Notes: a model not told the origin generated them from the letters alone. 64,000 bases of DNA from Enterococcus rivorum (GCF_001742285.1 NZ_MIEK01000003.1:33169-97168), one strand, 5' to 3'; counted from the first letter of the stretch, positions 26,124 through 36,695 are shown. Numbers and translations: made by a program.

Positions 26124-27077
26124 ATGGCAAAAAAAAAGAAAATGAAAAATAAAAAAAGTGTTTTACCCAAGATTTTTATGATTCTTTTTTTTATGATAGG
26201 ATTGGGTATCTTTATGTACCCTATTTTAAGTAATTTGTATGCTAATTTTTACCATACTCGGGTAATTGACTCTTATAGAGAGAACGTTGACAAGAAATCT
26301 GAAAGTGAAAAATCGGATTTAGTTAAAGATATGATGGAGTACAATAAAGAAATGGCAACAGGAGAAGGGGCGGCAACTACAGATCCCTTTAAAAAGGAAG
26401 AGAAAAAGAAAGAAAAGAAAACCAAACATAAAGTTCTGGATGCTTTGGAAAAAAAGTTAGGTGAGGTTTTAGGATATATTACGATTCCAGAAATTGATGC
26501 AAAAATCCCTATATATAGCGGGGCATCAGATTTTCAATTACAAAAAGGAGTAGGAGTATTACCAGGAACTTCGTTGCCTATTGGAGGAGAAGGAAATCAT
26601 AGTGTCATTACAGGACATAGAGGATTGCCTAGCTCTAAGCTATTTACAGATCTTCCTAATTTAAAAAAAGGCGATAAATTTTTTGTCGATATTTTAGATG
26701 AAACTCATGAATATGAAATAGATCAGATTAAAACCGTAGTTCCAGAAGATATCTCAGATTTACAATTAGTTCCAGGAAAAGATTACATAACGTTACTGAC
26801 CTGTACACCCTATATGATTAATACTCATCGTTTGTTAGTTAGAGGCGTTAGAGTTCCTTTAGAAGACAAAGATAAGAAAGGAAAAGATATGGATTGTTGT
26901 TGTATTATCCCATTAATTATTCTTATCGTGATTAACTTCTTCATCTTAATTCTAATGTGGCTTATTTATAGAATGAAGAGACGTGAAGAAAAAGATCGAC
27001 AAGAAAAAGAACAAAAAGAACAGGCGCAGGAAAGAAGAAAGAAAAGGAAGCAAAAAGAAAAAGCGATAGACAGCTAA
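26124..27077 (+). CDS. srtC: Class C (pilin-polymerising) sortase
   Basis: The 317-residue protein has an N-terminal membrane anchor (about 15-37), the sortase core with catalytic His in SVITGHRGL, Cys in TLLTCTPY and Arg in HRLLVRG, and a second C-terminal membrane segment preceded by CCC, then a highly charged tail. Two membrane segments are typical of class C sortases that build pili. I chose the ATG at 26124 because GGTGA lies five bases before it; starts further up fall in the hairpin. Extracellular catalytic domain; the probable substrate is the preceding pilin. Confidence 0.88.
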   Translation: MAKKKKMKNKKSVLPKIFMILFFMIGLGIFMYPILSNLYANFYHTRVIDSYRENVDKKSESEKSDLVKDMMEYNKEMATGEGAATTDPFKKEEKKKEKKTKHKVLDALEKKLGEVLGYITIPEIDAKIPIYSGASDFQLQKGVGVLPGTSLPIGGEGNHSVITGHRGLPSSKLFTDLPNLKKGDKFFVDILDETHEYEIDQIKTVVPEDISDLQLVPGKDYITLLTCTPYMINTHRLLVRGVRVPLEDKDKKGKDMDCCCIIPLIILIVINFFILILMWLIYRMKRREEKDRQEKEQKEQAQERRKKRKQKEKAIDS

Positions 27078-27094
27078 AGCTGTTTATCGCTTGA

Positions 27095-27151
27095 AAATAG
27101 GATTGTATGAACCAGTTTTTCTATGCTGATTCATACAATCCTATCTTTTTT
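27095..27151. terminator. Bidirectional terminator between sortase gene and rnjA
   Basis: ATAGGATTGTATGAA (about 27097-27111) pairs with TTCATACAATCCTAT (27130-27144), with A/T runs on both sides. A second hairpin (AAGCGATA..TATCGCTT, 27061-27092) overlaps the end of the sortase gene. Confidence 0.8.
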
Positions 27152-27157
27152 ATTAAA

Positions 27158-28828
27158 TTAAGTCGTCATAATCATTGGTAAGATCATTGGGTGACGCTCT
27201 GTTTTTTCAAATAAGAATGGTTGTAAAGCTGTAGATAAAGCATCACATAATTTTGCTTCAGTACAATTTTCTTCTTTTAATGCTTGTCTTAAAGCATTGA
27301 ACAAAATACGTTGTCCTTCGTGAATCATTTCACCAGATTCTCGCATATAAACAAAACCTCTAGATAAAATGTCTGGACCTGCTAAAACTTCTTTGTTTTT
27401 GATATCTACAGTAGCAACAGCTAAGACTAAGCCTTCTTCTGAAAGGATACGGCGATCTCTTAAAACGACATTCCCAATATCGCCAACCCCGTTACCATCA
27501 ACATATACATCGTTTGCATTGAAATGTCCAGCAACATGAGCTTCTTCTGAAGTCAGTGCCAAAACATCTCCATTTTCCATGATAAAGCAATTTTCTGCCG
27601 GAACCCCTGTATCTTGCGCAAGAGAAGCATGAATTTTTAACATTCTAAACTCACCGTGCACAGGCACAAAGAATTTTGGTTTCATCAAGCGGAGCATTAA
27701 TTTTTGTTCTTCTTGTCCACCGTGACCAGAAGTATGAATATTGTTTATCTTACCGTGAATCACTTCAGCACCTGCTTCAGAAAGTAAGTTGATAAGACGG
27801 TTCACACTTGTAGTGTTTCCTGGAATTGGCGAACTTGAAAAGATTACCGTGTCACCAGGCTGCACAGAGATTTGACGATGGGTACCGTTAGCAATTCTAC
27901 TTAAAGCAGCCATTGGTTCCCCTTGAGAGCCAGTACATAAAATCATTGTTTCACCGGCAGGTAGTTGGTTCAATTCAGAAGCATCTACAAAGGTTCCTTT
28001 TGGCACGTTAATGTAGCCTAAGCGTTCTCCATTTACGATTGCATTTTCCATACTTCGTCCAAAAACAGCAATCTTGCGACCTGTTTGAACAGCGGCTTCT
28101 GCGGCTTGTTGTAAGCGGAAAATATTTGAAGCGAAACTAGCAAAGATAATTCTACCTTCAACTTTTTCAACTATTTTTAGAATAGATGAACCGATTGTTT
28201 TTTCCGATTTTGTAAAGGTTGGAATTTCAGCATTTGTACTATCTGATAGTAAACACAAAACGCCTTCTTCTCCAAGTTTCGCCATGCGATGTAAATTCGC
28301 TGGTTCCCCTACAGGAGTAAAGTCAAATTTGAAGTCACCGGTTGCTACAATATTTCCAGAAGGAGTTTTTACAACAACTCCTAATGCATCTGGGATACTG
28401 TGTGTCGTACGGAAGAAACTAATAGAGGTTTTTCTGAAACGAATCACTGTGTCCTCATTAATTTCATGTAAGGTTGCATCACGCAATAGACCATGTTCAT
28501 CCAGTTTATTTGTAATCAGAGAGAGAGCAAGTGGTCCTGCATAAATTGGAATATTTGCCTGACGAAGCAGATAAGGAACACCACCAATATGATCCTCATG
28601 TCCGTGGGTAATAATAAGTGCTTTTACTTTATGGAGATTTTGAACGATATAACTGTAATCAGGTATAACGTAATCAATACCAAGCAAATCGTCTTCTGGA
28701 AATTTTATCCCAGCGTCAATAATAATGATTTCATCTTGAAATTGAACACCGTAAGTATTTTTCCCGATTTCTCCTAATCCGCCAATAGCAAAAACACCAG
28801 TTTCGTTGTTTTTAATATTTACTTTCAT
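27158..28828 (-). CDS. rnjA: Ribonuclease J1
   Basis: The 556-residue metallo-beta-lactamase/beta-CASP ribonuclease has both endo- and 5'-exonuclease activity and is central to mRNA turnover. The zinc motif HGHEDHIGG begins at His75. Other motifs are [33 protein letters not shown] and [10 protein letters not shown]. Length matches RNase J1. It starts one base after the rpoY stop codon, the usual Firmicutes pair. Confidence 0.95.
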   Translation of the reverse strand: MKVNIKNNETGVFAIGGLGEIGKNTYGVQFQDEIIIIDAGIKFPEDDLLGIDYVIPDYSYIVQNLHKVKALIITHGHEDHIGGVPYLLRQANIPIYAGPLALSLITNKLDEHGLLRDATLHEINEDTVIRFRKTSISFFRTTHSIPDALGVVVKTPSGNIVATGDFKFDFTPVGEPANLHRMAKLGEEGVLCLLSDSTNAEIPTFTKSEKTIGSSILKIVEKVEGRIIFASFASNIFRLQQAAEAAVQTGRKIAVFGRSMENAIVNGERLGYINVPKGTFVDASELNQLPAGETMILCTGSQGEPMAALSRIANGTHRQISVQPGDTVIFSSSPIPGNTTSVNRLINLLSEAGAEVIHGKINNIHTSGHGGQEEQKLMLRLMKPKFFVPVHGEFRMLKIHASLAQDTGVPAENCFIMENGDVLALTSEEAHVAGHFNANDVYVDGNGVGDIGNVVLRDRRILSEEGLVLAVATVDIKNKEVLAGPDILSRGFVYMRESGEMIHEGQRILFNALRQALKEENCTEAKLCDALSTALQPFLFEKTERHPMILPMIMTT

Positions 28829-28829
28829 A

Positions 28830-29042
28830 CTAAAACTCCGTTAAAGAGAATTCCGCATGTTCTTGTTCGTAGGCTAAATGGTTCTCATCCAACGCTTGGA
28901 TGTATTCAATGTTGTATGGTGTATTTTCTTCAACAAGCTGTCTCACAATAATGTCATTCTCAGCTTCCATATAAAGCGATTTTGTATCTTCTCTTTTTGG
29001 GTTTCTTGTTTTTGTTTCTTGATAATAAACTTTGTAAATCAT
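28830..29042 (-). CDS. rpoY: RNA polymerase epsilon subunit (RpoY)
   Basis: The 70-residue small protein [20 protein letters not shown]... is the YkzG/RpoY family (formerly DUF1447), the epsilon subunit of Firmicutes RNA polymerase. It is preceded by AAGGAG and directly coupled to rnjA, as in Bacillus and enterococci. The promoter should lie around 29060-29110. Confidence 0.92.
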   Translation of the reverse strand: MIYKVYYQETKTRNPKREDTKSLYMEAENDIIVRQLVEENTPYNIEYIQALDENHLAYEQEHAEFSLTEF

Positions 29043-29520
29043 TGTTTTATTCTCCTTTTTCTGCTAGTAGCAGAGTATTATTTTTTATTTTACAGTAATT
29101 AAATATATTTTATCATCCTAATATTTCAGACGATAGAAGGCGTGAAAAGGTAGCGAGAGATTGTTAAGAACAGTAGACAGTAGTGGTATAGAGGGATCAT
29201 TTGGTGTAGATTCATTATTTTTAATAAATGAGTAAAGGTAGAAAAAAATACCCCTTGGACTATCATCTGATTTAAAAAATAACGAATATTAGAACACACC
29301 AAAATGAGGTGGCCAACCACCTAAAAAAACAACTGTCACTAAAAACAAAAGGTTAATAGTGAAATGAAGCCTCGACTTTGCTCCATTTGTCATTGCTTTA
29401 TAAAAAAATACTACTAATTTCAACCGTCCCTTGTGTTGTTTGAAACAACAATTAAAAACATTTTATCACAGAATGACTAATAAGTATAGAAAGTGCTAAG
29501 TCGAATTAGTAAAAAACAAT
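29043..29520. other. 480-base gap with inverted repeats, no supported gene
   Basis: AGGTGG-CCAA-CCACCT (29307-29322) is a hairpin and TGTTGTTTGAAACAACA (29434-29450) a perfect 17-bp palindrome. Neither has a proper T run on either strand. A 64-codon minus frame here has no ribosome site and looks spurious. Confidence 0.4.
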
Positions 29521-29907
29521 TTATTTTTCTTCTTCTAAAGGCACACGAGTTTTCTTATTGAAATACCAATTTAATAGAATAAAATGTAGCACAAAAACGA
29601 CAGACAAAGTAATGGTCATCATTTGATTTTTAACAAGTAAACAAGGAATTAAGAAAACGATAAATATCGTAGAAAAAAGTTTTACTTTGCCCCAAAATGT
29701 TATTTTCTTCTCTACTAAAGATTCTTGAATATATTTTTGGTAGTAACTAGACTGTATAAATTTTGCATACAAATGATCGGAGCTTCTCATCCATAAAAAA
29801 GCTGTAGCAATATAGAAAACAGTTGTGGGTAAAATAGGCAGAAAAATCCCTAAGGTTCCTAAACCAAAAGTAATAAATCCTGATAAAATAAAAATGATTT
29901 TTTTCAT
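29521..29907 (-). CDS. DUF454 (YbaN-like) membrane protein
   Basis: The 128-residue protein has an N-terminal hydrophobic stretch with GFITFGLGTLGIFLPILPTTVFYI and FLWMRSSD, characteristic of the DUF454/YbaN inner-membrane family. It has three to four membrane segments. Function is unknown. I chose the ATG at 29907 because a good promoter (TTACAA, 16, TATACT) covers the longer frame upstream; the AAAGG before it is close to the start, so the start is moderately certain. Confidence 0.75.
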   Translation of the reverse strand: MKKIIFILSGFITFGLGTLGIFLPILPTTVFYIATAFLWMRSSDHLYAKFIQSSYYQKYIQESLVEKKITFWGKVKLFSTIFIVFLIPCLLVKNQMMTITLSVVFVLHFILLNWYFNKKTRVPLEEEK

Positions 29908-29950
29908 GACCTTTATTTCAGCTACTTTCTTGAAAATTTTAATATTGTTT

Positions 29951-29978
29951 AGTATAGCATGTTTCATAAATGTTGTAA
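29951..29978 (-). promoter_or_regulatory. Promoter of the DUF454 gene
   Basis: On the minus strand: TTACAA (29978-29973), 16-base spacer, TATACT (29956-29951). Confidence 0.5.
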
Positions 29979-30362
29979 TCAAATCGAACTTAGATGACCA
30001 TTTTCAATTTTTTACAATACTAAAACAGCAGAGAAAGAATCATTGTTGGCATGTTTATATCTTTCTATTTGATTTTTAATCGCATTTGGTTAAGATAATT
30101 TGGTTTTCAGAATATAAAATAGATAAATGAATTTAAGGAAGAACGATTCTACAATTATTTTGTAAGAAGAATCAATTATCACATGTTTTCAGTTACTTTT
30201 TCATTCAGATAAATAGAGCGAGTCTATCTTTTTTTTATCATATTGTATCTCTATCTTTTCTATATATAGTGATGATAAACTCCTTGTTTTTCATTTTCCT
30301 CAAGATGTTTTTTATGATATAGTGGGAGTACTGGGTTCAGAATTAGGATAGGAGATGATTGG
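29979..30362. other. AT-rich gap upstream of the ABC exporter operon
   Basis: No gene is evident. GATTCT...AGAATC inverted repeats (about 30147-30175) are present; the exporter promoter is probably near 30315 (TATGAT/GATATAGT) but has no clear -35. Confidence 0.3.
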
Positions 30363-32093
30363 TTGAAATTAATGTGGCGTTACACGATGAAATATAAGAA
30401 ATTATTGTTTGCTGATTTCATTTGTGTTTTTGGATTTATTTTAATTGAGTTAGGTTTGCCAACGATTTTGGCAAGAATGATTGATAAAGGAATTGCAAAT
30501 AATGATTTTGAGTATGTGAAGCAACAGGGGTTATTGATGGTTGTAATTACCGTTGTTGGCGTAGCCATGAATATTATGTTAGGGTATTTTGGAGCAAGAA
30601 TAACCACCAATATTGTTCGAGATATTCGAGATGATTTATTTGAAAAAGTTCAGACTTTTTCCCACCGTGAATATGAAACAATAGGTGTTTCTTCTTTAAT
30701 TACTAGAACTACCAATGATGCATATCAAATTATGCTTTTTATGGGAAATATTTTAAGAATGGGTTTTATGACACCCATGATGTTTATTGTCAGTTTGTAT
30801 ATGGTAATGAGAACGAGTCCTTCTTTAGGAATTTTTGTTTTAGTGGCATTACCTGTTTTACTGGCTGCCGTAGTATTGATTGCGAAAATATCGGAACCAC
30901 TGTCCAATAATCAGCAAAAAAACCTTGATGGTATCAATGGGATTTTGAGAGAAAACCTTTCTGGATTAAGAGTCATTCGTGCTTTTGTAAATGAGAAATT
31001 TGAGGAAAGTCGTTTTGCAAAAGTGAATGAGGCGTACACAAAAAGCTCAAAAAGTTTATTCCGTTTAATGGCTGCAGCTCAGCCAGGCTTCTTCTTTCTA
31101 TTTAATATTGTTATGGTGCTAATTATTTGGAAAGGTGCTTTGCAAATTGATAGTGGCAATTTATTAGTGGGGGATTTGATTGCTTTTATCGAATATATCT
31201 TCCATGCGTTATTTTCTTTTATGCTGTTTGCTAGTGTTTTCATGATGTATCCTCGTGCAGCTGTTTCAGCTCGTAGGATTCAAGAAGCATTTGATATGGA
31301 ACCAGCTATCTACGAAAATGAAGAGGGCATATCTGAAACGCAAACAAAAGGTTATTTAGAATTTAAAAATGTGACCTTCGCTTATCCAGGACATGCTGAA
31401 AGTCCGGTTATTCGTAATGTAAGTTTTACGGCATCACCAGGAGAAACAGTTGCATTTATCGGGAGTACTGGTAGTGGGAAATCCACGTTGATTCAGTTAA
31501 TTCCTAGATTTTATGATGTTTCAGAGGGACAAGTATTGATTGATGGTGTGGATGTCCGCGACTATCAATTGAGTGCTTTAAGAAATAAAATTGGTTACAT
31601 TCCACAAAAAGCGTTACTATTTACTGGAACAATTGAAGACAATCTTCGTTACGGAAAAGAAGACGCTACTATGGAAGAAATGGAAACGGCAGTTGACATT
31701 GCTCAGGCGACCGAATTTATTTCTCAAAAACCTGATGGCTATAATGAATTGTTATCAGAAGGCGGAACGAATTTTTCTGGTGGACAAAAACAACGTTTAG
31801 CAATTGCTAGAGCGGTGATTAGACGGCCAGAAATTTATATTTTCGATGATAGTTTTTCTGCATTGGATTACCAAACAGACGCTAATCTTCGAGCAAGGTT
31901 AAAAAAAGAAACGACAGAATCAACTGTTTTAATTGTCGCCCAACGAGTAGGCACAATCATGCATGCAGATAAAATCGTTGTCTTAAACGAAGGTGATGTT
32001 GTCGGAATCGGAACTCACCAAGAATTACTTGAGAAATGTCCAATTTATTATGATATTGCGGCTTCTCAATTGTCAGAGGAGGAATTAGCATGA
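30363..32093 (+). CDS. efrA: Heterodimeric ABC multidrug exporter, subunit A
   Basis: The 576-residue half-transporter has six membrane helices (about 1-300) followed by a nucleotide-binding domain: Walker A GSTGSGKST, signature FSGGQKQRL, Walker B IYIFDDSFSALD. The catalytic Glu after Walker B is Asp here, so its ATP site is the degenerate one, as in EfrA/BmrC/TM287-type partners. The start is TTG at 30363, eight bases after GGAG. It overlaps the next gene by four bases. The Efr assignment rests on overall resemblance to the enterococcal EfrAB drug exporter. Confidence 0.85.
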   Translation: MKLMWRYTMKYKKLLFADFICVFGFILIELGLPTILARMIDKGIANNDFEYVKQQGLLMVVITVVGVAMNIMLGYFGARITTNIVRDIRDDLFEKVQTFSHREYETIGVSSLITRTTNDAYQIMLFMGNILRMGFMTPMMFIVSLYMVMRTSPSLGIFVLVALPVLLAAVVLIAKISEPLSNNQQKNLDGINGILRENLSGLRVIRAFVNEKFEESRFAKVNEAYTKSSKSLFRLMAAAQPGFFFLFNIVMVLIIWKGALQIDSGNLLVGDLIAFIEYIFHALFSFMLFASVFMMYPRAAVSARRIQEAFDMEPAIYENEEGISETQTKGYLEFKNVTFAYPGHAESPVIRNVSFTASPGETVAFIGSTGSGKSTLIQLIPRFYDVSEGQVLIDGVDVRDYQLSALRNKIGYIPQKALLFTGTIEDNLRYGKEDATMEEMETAVDIAQATEFISQKPDGYNELLSEGGTNFSGGQKQRLAIARAVIRRPEIYIFDDSFSALDYQTDANLRARLKKETTESTVLIVAQRVGTIMHADKIVVLNEGDVVGIGTHQELLEKCPIYYDIAASQLSEEELA

Positions 32094-33856
32094 AAAAAGC
32101 CATTTCTTCTATCAAGCGTTTAGGTCAATATATTAAACCATACAAAGGAACGTTCATTTTAGTTCTAATCTTTACCGTTTTAACTGTTGCTTTTAATGCA
32201 GCGATGCCGTACGTATCTGGGTTACCTATTACTGAAATTAGTAAGAATATTGCAGCAGGGGAAAAATTAAATTTTCCATACATCATCAATTGTCTAATTT
32301 GGATCTTCTTTGTAGGAATTGGTTACTGTGCAGCTCAATTTTTATCAGGAATTTTAATGACTTCAGTTGTTCAACATTCGATGCGTGATTTACGTCGAGA
32401 TATTGATGAAAAAATCAATCGTTTGCCAGTTTCTTATTTTGATAGAAATCAACAAGGAGATATTTTATCTCGTGTAACGAACGATGTAGATGCCGTGAGT
32501 AATGCAATGCAACAAAGCTTTATTAATATTGTTGCAGCATTATTAGGAATCCTGATGGCTGTGGTGATGATGTTTGTCATTAATCCATTTATGGCTGTTA
32601 TTGCGATTATCATGATTCCATTGTCGTTAATTATTTCAAAAACGATTGTTAAAATTTCGCAAAAACACTTTCAAGGAATGCAAAATGCGCTTGGAAGTTT
32701 GAACGGATTTGTTCAAGAAAACATGACTGGGTTTAGTGTTTTAAAACTTTATGGTCGCGAAAAGGAAACGTTAGAAGGCTTTAAAAAAGTAAATCACCGA
32801 TTGAATAGTTTTGGTTTTAAAGCAACCTTTATATCTGGACTGATGTTGCCACTTGTTCAGTTGACAGCGTATAGTAGTTACATTAGTATGTCTGTCTTAG
32901 GAAGCTACTATGTAATTACTGGCGTTATTGCAGTGGGGCAGTTACAAGCGTTTATTCAGTATATTTGGCAAATTAGTCAGCCGATGGGGAATATTACACA
33001 ATTATCTGCGGCGCTACAAAGTGCATCAGCTGCCACTTCTCGTGTCTTTGAAATATTAGATGAAAAAGAAGAAGAATTAAATGAAGTAGATGTATCATTG
33101 CCAGAAAAAGTTCAGGGTTCTGTTCAATTTGACAACGTTAGCTTCAGTTATGATTCTAAGAAACCTTTAATTAAAAATCTTAATTTTGAGGTGGAAGCAG
33201 GCCAAACGGTAGCGATTGTTGGACCGACAGGAGCAGGGAAAACGACATTAATTAACTTGTTAATGCGTTTTTACGATGTAAATGAAGGGGCAATAAAAAT
33301 AGATGGCATTGATACTAAGAAAATGGATCGTAGTGATGTTCGCTCTGTTTTTGGAATGGTATTACAAGATGCTTGGCTATATGAAGGAACAATTGCCGAT
33401 AATATCCGTTTTGGTAAATTGGGTGCGACCGATTATGAAGTAGTAGATGCTGCGAAAACAGCGAATGTCGATCATTTTATTCGGACGATGCCTGATGGCT
33501 ACGAGATGGAGATCAACTCAGAAGGCGACAACGTTTCTTTAGGACAAAAACAGTTGTTGACGATTGCTCGAGCAGTCATCTCTAATCCAAGAATTTTAAT
33601 ATTAGACGAAGCAACTAGCTCTGTTGATACTCGATTAGAAGCTTTAATTCAAAAAGCAATGGATCAAGTGATGAAAGGAAGAACCAGTTTTGTGATTGCG
33701 CACCGTTTATCCACTATTCGTGAAGCTGACTTGATTTTAGTGATGAATCAAGGAGAGATTATTGAAAAAGGCACGCATTTAGAATTGTTGGAACAAGGTG
33801 GATTTTACGAAAAACTATATAATAGTCAATTTGCTGAAGATGGCGATTATGATTAA
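32090..33856 (+). CDS. efrB: Heterodimeric ABC multidrug exporter, subunit B
   Basis: The 588-residue partner of the preceding subunit has a six-helix membrane domain and a nucleotide-binding domain with Walker A GPTGAGKTT and an intact Walker B with catalytic Glu (ILILDEATSSVD). Its signature is altered (VSLGQKQLL instead of LSGGQ). That altered signature would face the degenerate Walker B of subunit A, so all defects fall in one composite ATP site and the other stays fully active, as is known for this family. Likely drug or toxin efflux at the membrane. Confidence 0.86.
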   Translation: MKKAISSIKRLGQYIKPYKGTFILVLIFTVLTVAFNAAMPYVSGLPITEISKNIAAGEKLNFPYIINCLIWIFFVGIGYCAAQFLSGILMTSVVQHSMRDLRRDIDEKINRLPVSYFDRNQQGDILSRVTNDVDAVSNAMQQSFINIVAALLGILMAVVMMFVINPFMAVIAIIMIPLSLIISKTIVKISQKHFQGMQNALGSLNGFVQENMTGFSVLKLYGREKETLEGFKKVNHRLNSFGFKATFISGLMLPLVQLTAYSSYISMSVLGSYYVITGVIAVGQLQAFIQYIWQISQPMGNITQLSAALQSASAATSRVFEILDEKEEELNEVDVSLPEKVQGSVQFDNVSFSYDSKKPLIKNLNFEVEAGQTVAIVGPTGAGKTTLINLLMRFYDVNEGAIKIDGIDTKKMDRSDVRSVFGMVLQDAWLYEGTIADNIRFGKLGATDYEVVDAAKTANVDHFIRTMPDGYEMEINSEGDNVSLGQKQLLTIARAVISNPRILILDEATSSVDTRLEALIQKAMDQVMKGRTSFVIAHRLSTIREADLILVMNQGEIIEKGTHLELLEQGGFYEKLYNSQFAEDGDYD

Positions 33857-33865
33857 AAGATGAAG

Positions 33866-33908
33866 AGAGTGGGATAAAACTATAAATTAGTTTTGTCTCG
33901 CTCTTTTA
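33866..33908 (+). terminator. Terminator of the exporter operon
   Basis: AGAGTGGGATAAAACT (33866-33881) pairs with AGTTTTGTCTCGCTCT (33889-33904), followed by T. Confidence 0.85.
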
Positions 33909-34123
33909 AGTTAAAGAAACAGTCAAAAAATGTAGCCATTGCCCTTTGCTTCAATCTCATTAAGCTCTATATGCTAAAGTATAAAGTTCTTAAAAATCTT
34001 CGGAATTAAGCGGAACACTTTTGTCTTAATTTCCTTCTTATTTAGTGAAGAAACATCCATGTAAAAATAATTGCTCAAATTTGGTATACTAATAATTAAT
34101 AGGAAAGGCGAGGAGAGTGCAGA

Positions 34124-34618
34124 ATGAAAGACTACTTCATAGCAAGCAGTGCAGATGTTTACGGAAATGTTCATTTAGGAAAAAAGAGTAGTATCTGGTT
34201 TCAAGCTGTTTTACGAGGAGATAATGACTCAATCACAATTGGTGACGGAAGTAACATTCAAGATGGAACGATTATTCATACTGATAAAGGAATGCCCGTC
34301 ACGATTGGAAATGCAGTAACAGTTGGGCATCAATGCTTGCTTCATGGTTGTACTATCGAGAATGGTGCTTTAATCGGCATGGGAACGACGATTCTAAATC
34401 GTGCAGTGATTGGGGAAAACAGTTTAATCGGTGCGGGTTCTTTAGTAACAGAAGGGAAAATTATTCCGCCGAATGTTTTGGCTTTTGGAAGACCTGCGAA
34501 GGTTATTCGAGAGTTAACAGAAGAAGAAATTGTAGCGAATCAAAAAAATGCACAACACTATACAAAGCTTTCTAAAGAACACAAAGCTGGAATTTATCAA
34601 CAAATAAAAGGAAAATAA
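34124..34618 (+). CDS. Gamma-carbonic anhydrase-like hexapeptide-repeat protein
   Basis: The 164-residue left-handed beta-helix protein has hexapeptide repeats through residues 15-135. Candidate metal-binding histidines occur in IIHTD and VGHQCLLHGC, as in gamma-class carbonic anhydrases (YrdA/PaaY family). Whether it hydrates CO2 or is an acyltransferase-like relative is unknown. GAGGAG precedes the ATG and an extended -10 (TTTGGTATACT, near 34080) is the likely promoter. The next gene lies 13 bases downstream. Confidence 0.85.
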   Translation: MKDYFIASSADVYGNVHLGKKSSIWFQAVLRGDNDSITIGDGSNIQDGTIIHTDKGMPVTIGNAVTVGHQCLLHGCTIENGALIGMGTTILNRAVIGENSLIGAGSLVTEGKIIPPNVLAFGRPAKVIRELTEEEIVANQKNAQHYTKLSKEHKAGIYQQIKGK

Positions 34619-34631
34619 GACAGGAGCCTAT

Positions 34632-35279
34632 ATGAAATATACTAATATTTTTTTTGATTTAGATGGAACGATTACTGATTCAGAAGATGGAATTTTGAAC
34701 TCCATAATTTTTTCTTTGAACAAGCTGAATCTACCTGTTCCTAATAGAGAAAATTTGCGCGTGTTTATTGGACCGCCACTAATAGAATCGTTTCAAAAGA
34801 TGTTTGACTTGTCAGACATAGAAGCCCAGCAAGCGGTTATCTATTACCGAGAATATTATGAAACAACGGGCATGTTTGAAAATAAAATTTATCAGGGAAT
34901 CGTCGAAGTATTGCGAACGCTACAACAATCTGATTGTCAATTATATATTGCGACCTCAAAACCAGAAATTTATGCCGAAAAAATTTTAATTCACTTTCAA
35001 CTGGCAAGTTTTTTTCAAGGAATTTATGGGGCAAGTCTTGATGGGATTCGTTCTCAAAAGGCAACTGTAATTCGCTATGGGTTGGATAAAGCGAAAATCA
35101 CAACTAGTGACAAAACGATTATGATTGGCGATCGAAGTCATGATATTAATGGTGCGAAAGAAAATGGACTTGAGAGTATCGGAGTATTGTATGGTTTTGG
35201 TAATTACGAGGAACTAAAAACAGCTGGAGCTACTTATATTATTGAAAAACCACAAGATATCACAAAATTGGTACTATAG
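34632..35279 (+). CDS. HAD phosphatase, phosphoglycolate phosphatase-like
   Basis: The 215-residue protein has HAD motif I FFDLDGTITDSE, motif II ATSKP, the conserved lysine near SQKATVI, and motif IV MIGDRSHDINGAKENG. The helical cap is of the PGP/Gph type. It hydrolyses a phosphate monoester; phosphoglycolate, pyrophosphate or a nucleotide are family possibilities. It probably shares a transcript with the preceding gene. Confidence 0.87.
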   Translation: MKYTNIFFDLDGTITDSEDGILNSIIFSLNKLNLPVPNRENLRVFIGPPLIESFQKMFDLSDIEAQQAVIYYREYYETTGMFENKIYQGIVEVLRTLQQSDCQLYIATSKPEIYAEKILIHFQLASFFQGIYGASLDGIRSQKATVIRYGLDKAKITTSDKTIMIGDRSHDINGAKENGLESIGVLYGFGNYEELKTAGATYIIEKPQDITKLVL

Positions 35280-35352
35280 AGCTAAACTTTTATAATTAAA
35301 AAAGTTAACAGACATAAAAATTGTCATTTGATGAAAGGCTTTGGAGGAAATC

Positions 35353-36501
35353 ATGACATTAAAAGAAAAAATTATTGCTGAAAGTAAAAAGCTGGGAATT
35401 GATAAAATTGGTTTCGCTTCGGCAGAGCCATTTTCTGATTTGGAAGCTTCTTTGCGAGAGCAAAAAGACCGTGGATTTACTAGTGGTTTTGAACATCCAG
35501 TAATAGAAGAAAGAATTTATCCGGAAAAAACGTTTGAAAACCCTAAAACGATTATTTCAATTGCATTAGCATATCCAACTAGGATAAAAGAGAAAGTGCC
35601 GAGAGATGAAAAAAGAGGTCAGTTTGCTAGAGCTTCATGGGGAATTGATTATCATGATATCTTGAAAGAGCGCTTAGAAAAATTAATTGCTTTTATTCGA
35701 CAACAAGCAGAATCTTTAGAAGAAATAGCGCAGTGGCGGTTTGCACCACAAGTTGATACTGGCGAGTTAGTGGATGTTGCAGTGGCTCAGAGAGCAGGCT
35801 TAGGATTCGTTGGTAGAAACGGGTTGCTAATTACTGAAGAATTTGGCTCATTCGTTTACTTAGGAGAAATTATCACAAATATCGAGTTTGAAGTGGATCA
35901 ACCAGTTGCTTTTGGTTGTGGAGACTGTACTCGATGTGTGAAGGCTTGTCCGACAGAAGCATTGCTAGGAGATGGTAGAATGAATGCCAAACGCTGTCTC
36001 TCTTATCAAACTCAAACAAAAGGATTTATGCCAGAAGAATACCGTAAGAAAATGCATAATGTTATCTATGGCTGTGACATTTGTCAATTAGTGTGTCCTT
36101 ACAATAAAGGCAAAGACAATCATTTTCATAAAGAAATGGAACCAGAAGTTGAAATTGTGTATCCTAAATTAAAGCCAATGCTGGCTATAACGAACAAAGA
36201 ATTTAAGGCAACATTTGGGCACTTATCGGGGGCTTGGCGTGGAAAGAAACCGATTCAAAGAAATGCCTTAATTGCTTTAGCAAACCTAGGGGATCGCAGT
36301 GCTTTACCTGATATTTTAGAGTGTACCAAAGACGTGCGCCCTGTGATTCGAGGAACAGCAATCTGGGCCATAGGAAAACTAGGGAATCGCGAACCAGAAA
36401 AATGGTTGTCTATTTTAAGTGATTTACAAAAATCAGAGACAGATGTAGAAGTCCAAAACGAAATACAGCTTGCTGAGAAACATCTGGCAAACAAAAAATA
36501 G
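35353..36501 (+). CDS. queG: Epoxyqueuosine reductase
   Basis: The 382-residue enzyme carries out the last step of queuosine formation in tRNA wobble positions (epoxyqueuosine to queuosine) using cobalamin and two [4Fe-4S] clusters. Cluster ligands are in [13 protein letters not shown] and [22 protein letters not shown] belongs to the active site. A HEAT-like tail (about 300-380) binds tRNA. Start is the ATG at 35353 after TTGGAGGAA; the upstream TTG lies within the ribosome site. Confidence 0.93.
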   Translation: MTLKEKIIAESKKLGIDKIGFASAEPFSDLEASLREQKDRGFTSGFEHPVIEERIYPEKTFENPKTIISIALAYPTRIKEKVPRDEKRGQFARASWGIDYHDILKERLEKLIAFIRQQAESLEEIAQWRFAPQVDTGELVDVAVAQRAGLGFVGRNGLLITEEFGSFVYLGEIITNIEFEVDQPVAFGCGDCTRCVKACPTEALLGDGRMNAKRCLSYQTQTKGFMPEEYRKKMHNVIYGCDICQLVCPYNKGKDNHFHKEMEPEVEIVYPKLKPMLAITNKEFKATFGHLSGAWRGKKPIQRNALIALANLGDRSALPDILECTKDVRPVIRGTAIWAIGKLGNREPEKWLSILSDLQKSETDVEVQNEIQLAEKHLANKK

Positions 36502-36502
36502 G

Positions 36503-36552
36503 AAATAAGAGAGAGAAAACCAAATGTTTGGTTTTGTTCCTCTTATTTTTTT
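36503..36552 (+). terminator. Terminator after queG
   Basis: AAATAAGAG (36503-36511) pairs with CTCTTATTT, with an inner perfect AAAACCAAA/TTTGGTTTT stem, then T run. Confidence 0.85.
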
Positions 36553-36695
36553 GTTGAATAAAAAAGAGTGATAGCTTTTCTCTATCATGACTAAGAATCC
36601 TTATTATCCTTTTCCATTTTTTTGTATTATTATAAGGGGAGTTAAACACACAAAAAGTAAGTAAAATGAAACGGGAAAGAAAAGGAGTGTCCAGC

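Noticed and set aside
29126..29320. 64-codon minus-strand frame
   Set aside because: No ribosome site, unusual composition and no recognisable features.
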